From an uncultured Eubacteriaceae bacterium (GTDB lineage: Bacteria; Bacillota; Clostridia; Oscillospirales; Acutalibacteraceae): a stretch of 5,133 nucleotides of DNA. Under the pieces are notes generated by a model, which was not told the origin of the DNA, made no database searches, and saw only the letters and a list, made by a program, of their open reading frames with translations. The stretch is from contig CALCVR010000253.1 in NCBI GenBank assembly GCA_937905915.1, positions 1 through 5,133 on the forward strand, written 5' to 3'. Shown piece after piece: positions 1 to 4,794 of this stretch. Positions within the stretch are counted from its first letter, which is position 1. Every line of letters starts with the position of its first letter. The position numbers were made by a program, and so were the translations under genes.

Positions 1-54
1 AGCCGCTGGATACGCCAAACCATCACAGCCTACATTGTCAATTCTACCCGTTAA
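1..54 (+). CDS. Possible 3' end of a sigma-70 region 2-like gene (partial, perhaps truncated)
   Basis: Frame 1 is open from the left edge and ends at TAA 52-54. It reads SRWIRQTITAYIVNSTR. The W-I-R-Q-x-I-T-x-x-I spacing with Arg 14 residues after Trp matches region 2.4 of sigma-70 factors (E. coli RpoD reads WIRQAITRSI there), the part that contacts the -10 element. In a full sigma factor, region 3 with a TIRIP-type motif should follow directly. Here a stop codon follows, and no such motif appears in the other two plus frames. It could be a truncated sigma-like protein, a pseudogene remnant, or an unrelated C-terminus with a chance match. Only 17 residues are visible, so the call is tentative. 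The inverted repeat 20 bases downstream would suit its terminator. Confidence 0.35.
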   Translation, partial: SRWIRQTITAYIVNSTR

Positions 55-73
55 TCAATCTTCTCATGCCCTG

Positions 74-136
74 GTAGGAATTAAAATAGACGTCTTCGAA
101 AAGAAGACGTCTATTTTAATTCCTACTATGTTTTTT
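74..136 (+). terminator. Perfect 24-bp inverted repeat with T run, between convergent genes
   Basis: Arms 74-97 and 103-126 are perfect reverse complements separated by the 5-base loop GAAAA. Four bases later there are six T (131-136). On the plus strand this has the form of an intrinsic terminator for whatever ends at 54. It also lies just past the stop codon of the minus-strand regulator gene (TGA at 138-136), so it may serve both, although the minus direction has no T run after the stem. The stem is long and AT-rich for a simple terminator, and each arm contains the palindrome AGACGTCT, so it may instead be a dispersed hairpin repeat. Confidence 0.55.
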
Positions 137-804
137 CACCGTAGACTTTCCCGGGCTACATCCCGCAGTCCTCTCCCATTCAGAATGGACACCGTCCCTC
201 TGGACAAGGTCACCAGTCCCTCCTCCTGGAAGTATTTGAGCATCCTTGTCACCACCTCCCGGGCGCTTCCCAAATGCCGTGCAATGGTCTCGTGGGTGAT
301 TTTGAGGTTCTCACTCTGCTCCAATCCGCTCTCTTCCAACAAAAAGGCGGCCAGACGGGAGTCCATCCGTTTAAACAGCACTTGATCCATCAGCCACATG
401 ACGTCGGAAAAATGGGACGCCAACAATTCATTGGTGTAATTGGCGGCGGCCGCCGACTGCTGCATTACCTGCCGATAAATGGAAGCCGGGATATGGATCA
501 TCTGGGTCTCCACCTCGGCCTCTACCATGACGTCAAACTGGATGCTTTGAAACATACAGGAGGCGGAAAACAAACATAAATCCCGCTCCAGCAGACGATA
601 CAGGGTTAACTCCCGTCCCTCCTCGGAGACAGTATAGGCTCTTAGCCGTCCCTTCAGCACAATAAGAAGTCCCACACAGTCCTCTGACCCTCTGTGGATG
701 GGTTCTCCCGCTTTGGCCGTGCGGATTGACGCCGCTTGTCCCAAAAGATTCTGTTGGGCGGAAGTCAGCTGCTTCCAAAAGGGCAAGTATTCCTCTAAAG
801 TCAT
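136..804 (-). CDS. Crp/Fnr-family transcriptional regulator
   Basis: The product is a 222-residue cytoplasmic DNA-binding regulator. Residues about 15-110 form a cyclic-nucleotide-binding-like beta-roll, about 112-150 the dimerisation helix, and about 165-215 a Crp-type winged helix-turn-helix. The latter includes THETIARHLG (170-179) and the recognition-helix pattern SAREVVTRMLKYF (180-192), then EEGLVTLSRG. The Arg/Glu phosphate-binding cassette of cAMP-binding CRP is replaced by ERDLCLFSASC, so cAMP sensing is unlikely. Cys43, Cys77 and Cys83 are present, but there is no N-terminal Fnr iron-sulfur cysteine cluster. ATG at 804 was chosen because AGGGAGG (819-813) lies 8 bases upstream; ATG at 810 has only 2 bases of spacing, and those at 825 and 894 have no comparable site. 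It is transcribed divergently from the malate dehydrogenase operon and could regulate it. The ligand is unknown. Confidence 0.93.
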   Translation of the reverse strand: MTLEEYLPFWKQLTSAQQNLLGQAASIRTAKAGEPIHRGSEDCVGLLIVLKGRLRAYTVSEEGRELTLYRLLERDLCLFSASCMFQSIQFDVMVEAEVETQMIHIPASIYRQVMQQSAAAANYTNELLASHFSDVMWLMDQVLFKRMDSRLAAFLLEESGLEQSENLKITHETIARHLGSAREVVTRMLKYFQEEGLVTLSRGTVSILNGRGLRDVARESLR

Positions 805-812
805 GTACATCG

Positions 813-819
813 CCTCCCT
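813..819 (-). promoter_or_regulatory. Ribosome binding site of the Crp/Fnr gene
   Basis: AGGGAGG on the minus strand lies 8 bases before ATG at 804. This decides the start codon among four in-frame ATGs (894, 825, 810, 804). Confidence 0.8.
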
Positions 820-831
820 GTTCATAGGACT

Positions 832-840
832 AGTATACCA
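832..840 (-). promoter_or_regulatory. Extended -10 promoter of the Crp/Fnr gene
   Basis: The minus strand reads TGG TATACT, an extended -10 element (TGn plus a hexamer one base from TATAAT). Transcription would begin near 825, giving a leader of roughly 20 bases and excluding the upstream ATG at 894. The -35 region is weak (GGACGG or TAGGAC about 17-19 bases upstream), as is usual for extended -10 promoters. Confidence 0.6.
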
Positions 841-1047
841 TAGATTACGGATTGCCGTCCTATTTTTTCCTTTGGGAATGGAAAATATTTGCATCTTCTA
901 TCCAGCACTGACGGTTTGTTCTGGAAATCAAAATCTAGTATCTGGTTTGACTTGAAATAAATGGATTTTTTTGGATGAAAAATCAAAAATTTTTTATTTT
1001 TTCTTGTAAAATGTCCGATTTCACATGCAATTTTTTTTGTTTTGGTA

Positions 1048-1053
1048 TATAAT
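1048..1053 (+). promoter_or_regulatory. Distal plus-strand promoter candidate (-10 TATAAT)
   Basis: A consensus TATAAT follows a long T-rich tract. At 17-base spacing the -35 position reads ATGCAA (3 of 6). A better match, TTCACA at 1020-1025, is 22 bases away, which is too far. If active, transcription starts near 1060 and yields a leader of about 400 bases before mdh, or an independent non-coding RNA. Confidence 0.45.
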
Positions 1054-1090
1054 GAAATGGATTAGATTTCGACACAAAATCCTAAATAGA

Positions 1091-1188
1091 GACCCTCTCG
1101 CTTTTTGATTGACACGCCGGGAAAGGTCGCCTTTTGGCTGCCTTTTTCGGCGGTCAATTGCGTTTAAGGGTCGTTAGCATCCGCTAAC
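1091..1188 (+). ncRNA. Candidate structured RNA leader segment
   Basis: Nested complementarity is visible. GACCCT (1091-1096) pairs with AGGGTC (1167-1172). It encloses ATTGAC-A-CGCCG (1108-1119) pairing with CGGCGGTCAAT (1148-1158) through one bulged A. Inside is AAAGG/CCTTT (1122-1126/1130-1134). Directly after the outer helix comes the hairpin GTTAGC-ATCC-GCTAAC (1173-1188). It begins about 30 bases after the predicted start of the distal promoter. I do not recognise it as a known riboswitch, T-box, 6S, SRP or RNase P RNA. It could be a cis-acting leader or a small RNA. Confidence 0.4.
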
Positions 1189-1250
1189 TATTGAGGTCCA
1201 CAAGAGAAACCATTTCTTTCTTTGAGCAATGGCAACAGGAACAAAAGCTC

Positions 1251-1273
1251 TTTTGGTCTAAATCCGATCAAAA
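1251..1273 (+). promoter_or_regulatory. Dyad TTTTGGTC-N7-GATCAAAA, possible operator or hairpin
   Basis: The half-sites match at 7 of 8 positions, and in RNA the mismatch becomes a G-U pair. The centre lies about 68 bases before the predicted start of the proximal mdh promoter, a distance compatible with an activator. The spacing does not fit the usual CRP or FNR sites. Confidence 0.25.
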
Positions 1274-1291
1274 TCATGAAATTGGTTTCTT

Positions 1292-1309
1292 GTGTTTATA
1301 TTTTAACAA
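1292..1309 (+). promoter_or_regulatory. Rex-like redox repressor operator upstream of mdh
   Basis: GTGTTTATATTTTAACAA matches the clostridial Rex consensus TTGTTAANNNNTTAACAA at 12 of 14 defined positions, with a perfect right half-site. It covers the -35 region and spacer of the proximal promoter, so a bound repressor would block RNA polymerase. Rex releases DNA when NADH is high and commonly controls fermentation and NADH-oxidising genes, which fits an NAD-dependent malate dehydrogenase. The match was made by eye and binding is inferred. Confidence 0.5.
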
Positions 1310-1314
1310 TCTTG

Positions 1315-1323
1315 TGGTATAGT
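1315..1323 (+). promoter_or_regulatory. Proximal mdh promoter (extended -10)
   Basis: TGG TATAGT is an extended -10 element with one mismatch to TATAAT. The -35 position (1295-1300, TTTATA) is weak. The predicted start near 1330 gives a leader of about 134 bases to the mdh ATG. Confidence 0.5.
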
Positions 1324-1335
1324 GATGTGGTTGCA

Positions 1336-1366
1336 ATTTTGTGTCGAAGTTGGCTATTTTGCGTCG
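1336..1366 (+). repeat. Tandem ATTTTGYGTCG boxes with 20-bp period
   Basis: ATTTTGTGTCG at 1336-1346 and ATTTTGCGTCG at 1356-1366 differ at one base, and their starts are 20 bases apart, about two helical turns. A third copy lies inverted at 1070-1080. The arrangement downstream of the proximal -10 resembles a repressor operator binding protein on one face of DNA. Confidence 0.45.
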
Positions 1367-1378
1367 GTCGGCCGACGC
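1361..1378 (+). other. GC-rich hairpin in the mdh leader
   Basis: GCGTCGG-TCGG-CCGACGC is a perfect 7-bp stem with a 4-base loop, about 30 bases after the predicted proximal start. No T run follows, so it is not an intrinsic terminator. It may stabilise the mRNA 5' end or act as a palindromic DNA site overlapping the second ATTTTGYGTCG box. Confidence 0.45.
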
Positions 1379-1463
1379 CCCACATGGATCACCATCTCTC
1401 ACGATGTGTGAAGTCATCCGCTGGAAAATTTAACAAGTGAGAACAAGCGAAAGGAAGAGATTT

Positions 1464-2411
1464 ATGAGCAGCAAAATTACAATTATTGGAACTGGAAGCG
1501 TTGGTTCCACAATTGCCTACACTCTGATGGTTGAGGGAACTGCTTCCGAAATTGTCATGATCGACATCAATCGAGACAAGTCCTTAGGCGAGGCTTTGGA
1601 TATCCGCCAAGGTACCCCCTTCTGCTCCCCTGTTTCCATTTATGCCGGCAGCTATCAAGACGCCAAAGATTCCGACATTGTGATTTTGACATCCGGCGTG
1701 GCCAGAAAACCGGGACAGTCCCGTCTGGATCTGGCCCAGACCAATGTAAATATCACCAAACAGATTATTCCTGAGCTTGTCAAATACGCCCCTGACGCCA
1801 TTTATATCGTCGTCAGCAACCCGGTCGATATCTTGACCTACCAGTTCTGCAAGACCTCCGGCCTGCCGGAACACCGCATCATCGGTTCGGGTACCATCTT
1901 GGATACCGCCCGTCTGCGCGCCCGTTTGGCTGAGTATTACAACATCAGCCAGCAGAACGTCCACGCTTACGTATTCGGCGAACACGGCGACACTTCCTTT
2001 GTACCGTGGTCCCTGGGCAACATTTCCAACATCCCGATCGCCAAATACGGCGACTGCCTCACTGAAACCGGTACTGTCAGCCCGGCCTTGGTCTATGAGG
2101 ATGTGGAGAATTACATCCGCAAATCGGGCGGCAAGATCATCTCCCGCAAGGGCGCTACCTTCTACGCTGTTTCGGCCTCTGTGTGCCACATCTGCAAGTG
2201 CGTCTTGAGCGGCACCGATACTACTATGACCGTCTCCTCCCTGCTGCACGGCGAGTACGGCATCGACGATGTCTGCCTCAGCGTTCTGACCGTCGTGGGC
2301 CGCGACGGCATTAAGGGCAAGCTGATGGCTCCCCTTACCGAAGAAGAACAGGCTCTCCCGCGCAAGAGTGCCGACAGTCTCCACGAGGTCATCAACAACC
2401 TCCAATTCTAA
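1464..2411 (+). CDS. mdh: NAD-dependent malate dehydrogenase, LDH-like scaffold
   Basis: A 315-residue cytoplasmic enzyme of the LDH/MDH superfamily, predicted to interconvert oxaloacetate and L-malate with NADH/NAD+. The Rossmann motif is GTGSVG (9-14), and Asp34 in MIDIN favours NAD over NADP. The substrate loop reads GVARKPGQSR (78-87). Arg81 occupies the position that is Gln in lactate and Arg in malate dehydrogenases; Arg87, Asn119, Asp147, Arg150 and catalytic His174 (GEHGDT) are all present. The GEHGDTSFVPWS and RKGATFY (Thr232) segments are LDH-like. ATG 1464 was chosen because AAGGAAG (1451-1457) sits just upstream; the in-frame GTG at 1437 would add nine non-conserved residues and lacks such a site. 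First gene of the cluster, with fumC following after 156 bases. An LDH or other 2-hydroxyacid dehydrogenase is less likely given Arg81 and the fumarase neighbour. Confidence 0.9.
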   Translation: MSSKITIIGTGSVGSTIAYTLMVEGTASEIVMIDINRDKSLGEALDIRQGTPFCSPVSIYAGSYQDAKDSDIVILTSGVARKPGQSRLDLAQTNVNITKQIIPELVKYAPDAIYIVVSNPVDILTYQFCKTSGLPEHRIIGSGTILDTARLRARLAEYYNISQQNVHAYVFGEHGDTSFVPWSLGNISNIPIAKYGDCLTETGTVSPALVYEDVENYIRKSGGKIISRKGATFYAVSASVCHICKCVLSGTDTTMTVSSLLHGEYGIDDVCLSVLTVVGRDGIKGKLMAPLTEEEQALPRKSADSLHEVINNLQF

Positions 2412-2421
2412 TTTCTCATTT

Positions 2422-2515
2422 TGGACAAAGGGCGTCTGCCGCACTGCGGGGTGCCGATTAAAAGGCATCGTTGGGCTTGTGCGAGCAGTGTCCCCAATGG
2501 GTGCCTTTTTGTCCA
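2422..2515 (+). terminator. Attenuator-like RNA structure between mdh and fumC
   Basis: AAAAGGCA (2460-2467) pairs with TGCCTTTT (2502-2509) and TTGGG (2471-2475) with CCCAA (2493-2497). This forms a hairpin ending in five T (2506-2510), like a leaky intrinsic terminator. Outside it TGGACAAA (2422-2429) pairs perfectly with TTTGTCCA (2508-2515). CACTGC (2442-2447) can pair with GCAGTG (2485-2490), and CCGC-ACT-GCGG forms a small hairpin at 2439-2449. GGGTGCC occurs twice (2449-2455 and 2499-2505), so the segment GGCA (2464-2467) has two competing partners. This suggests partial termination or processing that sets mdh versus fumC-hdr expression. Confidence 0.45.
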
Positions 2516-2567
2516 GCCGTGACAGAGATTTTTCTTCACAATTTACATAGACAAAGGAGATACCAAT

Positions 2568-3944
2568 ATGGAATATCGCATCGAACATGATTCCATGGGC
2601 GAGATCAAGGTTCCTGCCGACAAATATTGGGCGGCGCAGACCGAGCGCAGCCATGAGAATTTCCTCATCGGCGTGGGCATCGAGACCATGCCCCGGGAAA
2701 TCACCCATGCTTTTGGCATCCTGAAAAAGGCCGCCGCCATTGCGAACCACGCTTTAAAACCGGAAAAGATGACCGATGAAAAGCTCAATGCTATTGAGGC
2801 AGCTTGTGATGAAGTCATCAGCGGCTCTTTAAACGATCATTTTCCCCTGGTGGTCTGGCAAACCGGCAGCGGTACCCAGTCCAACATGAACGCCAACGAG
2901 GTCATCGCCAACCGCGGCAATGAGATCGCCGGCAAGAAGCTTTTGCATCCCAACGACGACATCAATATGAGCCAGTCCTCCAACGACACCTTCCCTACCG
3001 CCATGCACATCTCGGCGGTTCTGGCCATTGAGGATAAGCTCTTCCCCGCTATTGATACATTGATCGAAACCTTTAAGCGCCTGGAAGTGGAAAATGAAGG
3101 CATCGTCAAGAGCGGCCGCACCCATCTCCAGGACGCCACCCCCATCACCTTCTCCCAGGAGATCAGCGGCTGGCGCTCCTCTCTGGAAAAGGACCGCAAG
3201 ATGCTGGAAATCGCCCTGCCGGAACTCAAAGAATTGGCCCTGGGCGGCACCGCTGTGGGCACCGGCCTCAATACCCCCAAAGGATTTGACGTCAAGGTGG
3301 CCGAAGCTGTGTCCCAGATCACCGGCAAGCAGTTTGTCACAGCTCCTAATAAATTCCACGCCCTCACCAGCAAGGATGAGCTGGTATTTGCCCACGGCGC
3401 TCTCAAGGCCCTGGCTGCCGATATGATGAAGATTGCCAACGACGTCCGTTGGCTGGCAAGCGGTCCTAGAGACGGCCTGGGCGAGATCTTCATCCCGGAA
3501 AACGAGCCCGGCTCCTCCATCATGCCCGGCAAGGTCAATCCCACCCAGTGCGAAGCCGTCACCATGGTGGCCGTCCAGGTCATGGGCAACGACGTAGCGG
3601 TGGGCATGGCTGCCAGCCAGGGCAACTTTGAGCTCAATGTCTTTATGCCGGTATGCATTTATAACTTCCTCCAGTCGGCCCGTCTGCTGGCTGAGGCCAT
3701 CCTCTCCTTCAACCGCAACTGTGCTGTGGGCATCAAGGCCAACAAGGAAAAGATGCACCACAACCTCCACAATTCCCTCATGCTGGTGACGGCGCTCAAT
3801 CCTTACATCGGTTATGAAAACGCCGCCAAGACCGCTAAAAAGGCCTACAAAGACGGCATCTCCCTGAAAGAAGCCTGCGTTTCCCTGGGCTTCCTGACCG
3901 AGGAAAAATTTGACGAGGTATTCCACCCCGAACAAATGGTATAA
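2568..3944 (+). CDS. fumC: Class II fumarate hydratase (fumarase C)
   Basis: A 458-residue iron-independent fumarase of the aspartase/fumarase superfamily, close to the usual 460-467 residues, catalysing reversible hydration of fumarate to L-malate as a cytoplasmic homotetramer. Superfamily motifs occur in order: [10 protein letters not shown] (99-108), [14 protein letters not shown] (127-140), [10 protein letters not shown] with catalytic His186 (183-192), and the signature [11 protein letters not shown] (315-325) with catalytic Ser316, Lys322 and Asn324. E. coli FumC numbering is offset by two. [10 protein letters not shown] and TAPNKFHAL support fumarase over aspartase or argininosuccinate lyase. 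AAGGAG at 2554-2559 lies 8 bases before the ATG. It follows mdh after a structured 156-base gap and precedes hdrB by 52 bases, so it links malate dehydrogenase to the fumarate side of the pathway. Unlike class I fumarase it needs no [4Fe-4S] cluster. Confidence 0.96.
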   Translation: MEYRIEHDSMGEIKVPADKYWAAQTERSHENFLIGVGIETMPREITHAFGILKKAAAIANHALKPEKMTDEKLNAIEAACDEVISGSLNDHFPLVVWQTGSGTQSNMNANEVIANRGNEIAGKKLLHPNDDINMSQSSNDTFPTAMHISAVLAIEDKLFPAIDTLIETFKRLEVENEGIVKSGRTHLQDATPITFSQEISGWRSSLEKDRKMLEIALPELKELALGGTAVGTGLNTPKGFDVKVAEAVSQITGKQFVTAPNKFHALTSKDELVFAHGALKALAADMMKIANDVRWLASGPRDGLGEIFIPENEPGSSIMPGKVNPTQCEAVTMVAVQVMGNDVAVGMAASQGNFELNVFMPVCIYNFLQSARLLAEAILSFNRNCAVGIKANKEKMHHNLHNSLMLVTALNPYIGYENAAKTAKKAYKDGISLKEACVSLGFLTEEKFDEVFHPEQMV

Positions 3945-3949
3945 TCACC

Positions 3950-3970
3950 ATGAGGTTTTTAGAGCCTCAT
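3950..3970 (+). other. Short hairpin between fumC and the hdrB-like gene
   Basis: ATGAGG (3950-3955) pairs with CCTCAT (3965-3970) around a 9-base loop. No T run follows, so a role in mRNA processing or stability is more likely than termination. Confidence 0.35.
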
Positions 3971-3996
3971 AAGGTTTGAGAAAGGATACGAGGACC

Positions 3997-4782
3997 ATGA
4001 TTTTTAGTTATTATCCTGGCTGCACACTGAAGACCAAGGCCAAAGAACTGGACCGGTATGCCCGCCGTTCGGCCGAAGCCTTGGGTATCACTCTCAGCGA
4101 ACTTCCGGATTGGCAGTGCTGCGGCGGCGTCTATCCCATGGCCAAGGACGAAATTGCCACCAAGTTATCGTCGGTGCGCGCCCTGGCCTCGGCCCGGGAT
4201 GCTGGGCAGGATCTTGTAACCCTGTGCTCGGCTTGCCACAATGTGTTAAAACAAGTCAACAACGATATGGCCCACGATGAAAACATCGCTTTGAAGGCCA
4301 ACAATTATTTACAGCTGGATAAGGAATACCACGGTGAAACCAAGGTCATCCACTTCCTGGAACTGCTGCGGGATGTGGTTGGGTTTGACGAGATCGCCAA
4401 AAAGGTGACAAATCCCCTCAAGGGCAAGAAGATCGGCGCCTATTACGGCTGTCTTCTCCTCCGCCCCGGCAAGGTGCTCCAGATGGACAACCCAGAGAAT
4501 CCTAAGATCATGGAGGATTTCATCCGCGCCATCGGCGCCACCCCGGTGCTCTACTCCATGCGCAATGAGTGCTGCGGTGGTTACGTCACCTTGGAAAATA
4601 AGGAGCTCGCCAACAAAAAGAGCGGCGCAGTCCTTACCAGTGCAGAGGATCAGGGTGCGGAGATGATGATCACCGCCTGCCCGCTGTGCCTCTATAACCT
4701 CAACGCCAATAAGGACGGGCACGACGTCCCGGTCTATTACTTTACCGAATTGCTCGCCGAAGCCCTCGGCGTCAAGGACTAA
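3997..4782 (+). CDS. HdrB-like protein with two CCG domains
   Basis: A 261-residue protein of the heterodisulfide reductase subunit B family. Two complete CCG (cysteine-rich) domains are visible: Cys9, Cys41-Cys42, Cys77-x-x-Cys80, and Cys152, Cys192-Cys193, Cys228-x-x-Cys231. In HdrB these bind non-cubane [4Fe-4S] clusters that reduce a disulfide; all ten cysteines are kept. N-terminal YYPGC and internal CCGG are family hallmarks. No signal peptide or membrane segment is seen, so a cytosolic complex is expected. ATG 3997 was chosen because YYPGC then sits at residues 5-9 as in the family; AAAGGA at 3981-3986 is a somewhat distant ribosome binding site, and upstream TTG 3976 adds a non-conserved extension. 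The HdrC-like gene follows 12 bases downstream. Related CCG proteins occur in thiol:fumarate reductase, SdhE and lactate-oxidising complexes, so the substrate is uncertain, but the mdh-fumC linkage favours a role near fumarate or NADH redox. Confidence 0.9.
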   Translation: MIFSYYPGCTLKTKAKELDRYARRSAEALGITLSELPDWQCCGGVYPMAKDEIATKLSSVRALASARDAGQDLVTLCSACHNVLKQVNNDMAHDENIALKANNYLQLDKEYHGETKVIHFLELLRDVVGFDEIAKKVTNPLKGKKIGAYYGCLLLRPGKVLQMDNPENPKIMEDFIRAIGATPVLYSMRNECCGGYVTLENKELANKKSGAVLTSAEDQGAEMMITACPLCLYNLNANKDGHDVPVYYFTELLAEALGVKD

Positions 4783-4794
4783 GGAGGAATTAGG

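Larger units (their letters stand above)
1068..1348. repeat. 13-bp perfect inverted repeat enclosing 255 bases
   Basis: TTCGACACAAAAT (1068-1080) is the exact reverse complement of ATTTTGTGTCGAA (1336-1348). Each copy begins about 13-15 bases after a -10 candidate (1048-1053 and 1318-1323). It could be a closing helix of a large RNA, a pair of operators, or the ends of a small non-autonomous element. No flanking target duplication was recognised. Confidence 0.6.
841..1463. other. Long non-coding regulatory region between the divergent Crp/Fnr gene and mdh
   Basis: About 620 bases without a convincing gene. 841-1060 is strongly AT-rich with A and T tracts around 965-1040, likely curved DNA or an upstream promoter element. 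1060-1200 is richer in GC and full of short complementary segments. 1250-1380 holds the proximal mdh promoter, the Rex-like site and repeated motifs. Short plus-strand reading frames from TTG 1222 and ATG 1276 lack ribosome binding sites and were not called. Confidence 0.7.

Noticed and set aside
35..385. Plus-strand open frame across the 24-bp hairpin into the Crp/Fnr gene
   Set aside because: It is antisense to a well-supported regulator and crosses a terminator-like palindrome; no family features.
971..986. TTGGAT..AATCAA resembling an FNR box
   Set aside because: FNR sites are TTGAT-N4-ATCAA; the halves here are imperfect and the AT-rich composition makes such matches common.
1012..1025. 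TGT-N8-ACA resembling a CRP half-site pair
   Set aside because: The CRP consensus TGTGA-N6-TCACA needs ten bases between TGT and ACA and fuller half-sites; only the right half TCACA fits.
1222..1440. Short plus-strand frame (72 residues from TTG, or from ATG 1276) with a hydrophobic stretch
   Set aside because: There is no ribosome binding site before either start, and it runs through the Rex-like site, the promoter and the GC hairpin, so it looks like chance.
1584..2750. Long minus-strand open frame antisense to mdh and the start of fumC
   Set aside because: It runs across two clear enzyme genes and their gap, shows no protein-family pattern, and is explained by GC-biased third codon positions of the plus-strand genes.
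2829..3935. Minus-strand open frames antisense to fumC (also 2837-3658)
   Set aside because: fumC is complete with all catalytic motifs on the plus strand; the antisense translations are low-complexity His/Gly/Val-rich and have no recognisable domain.
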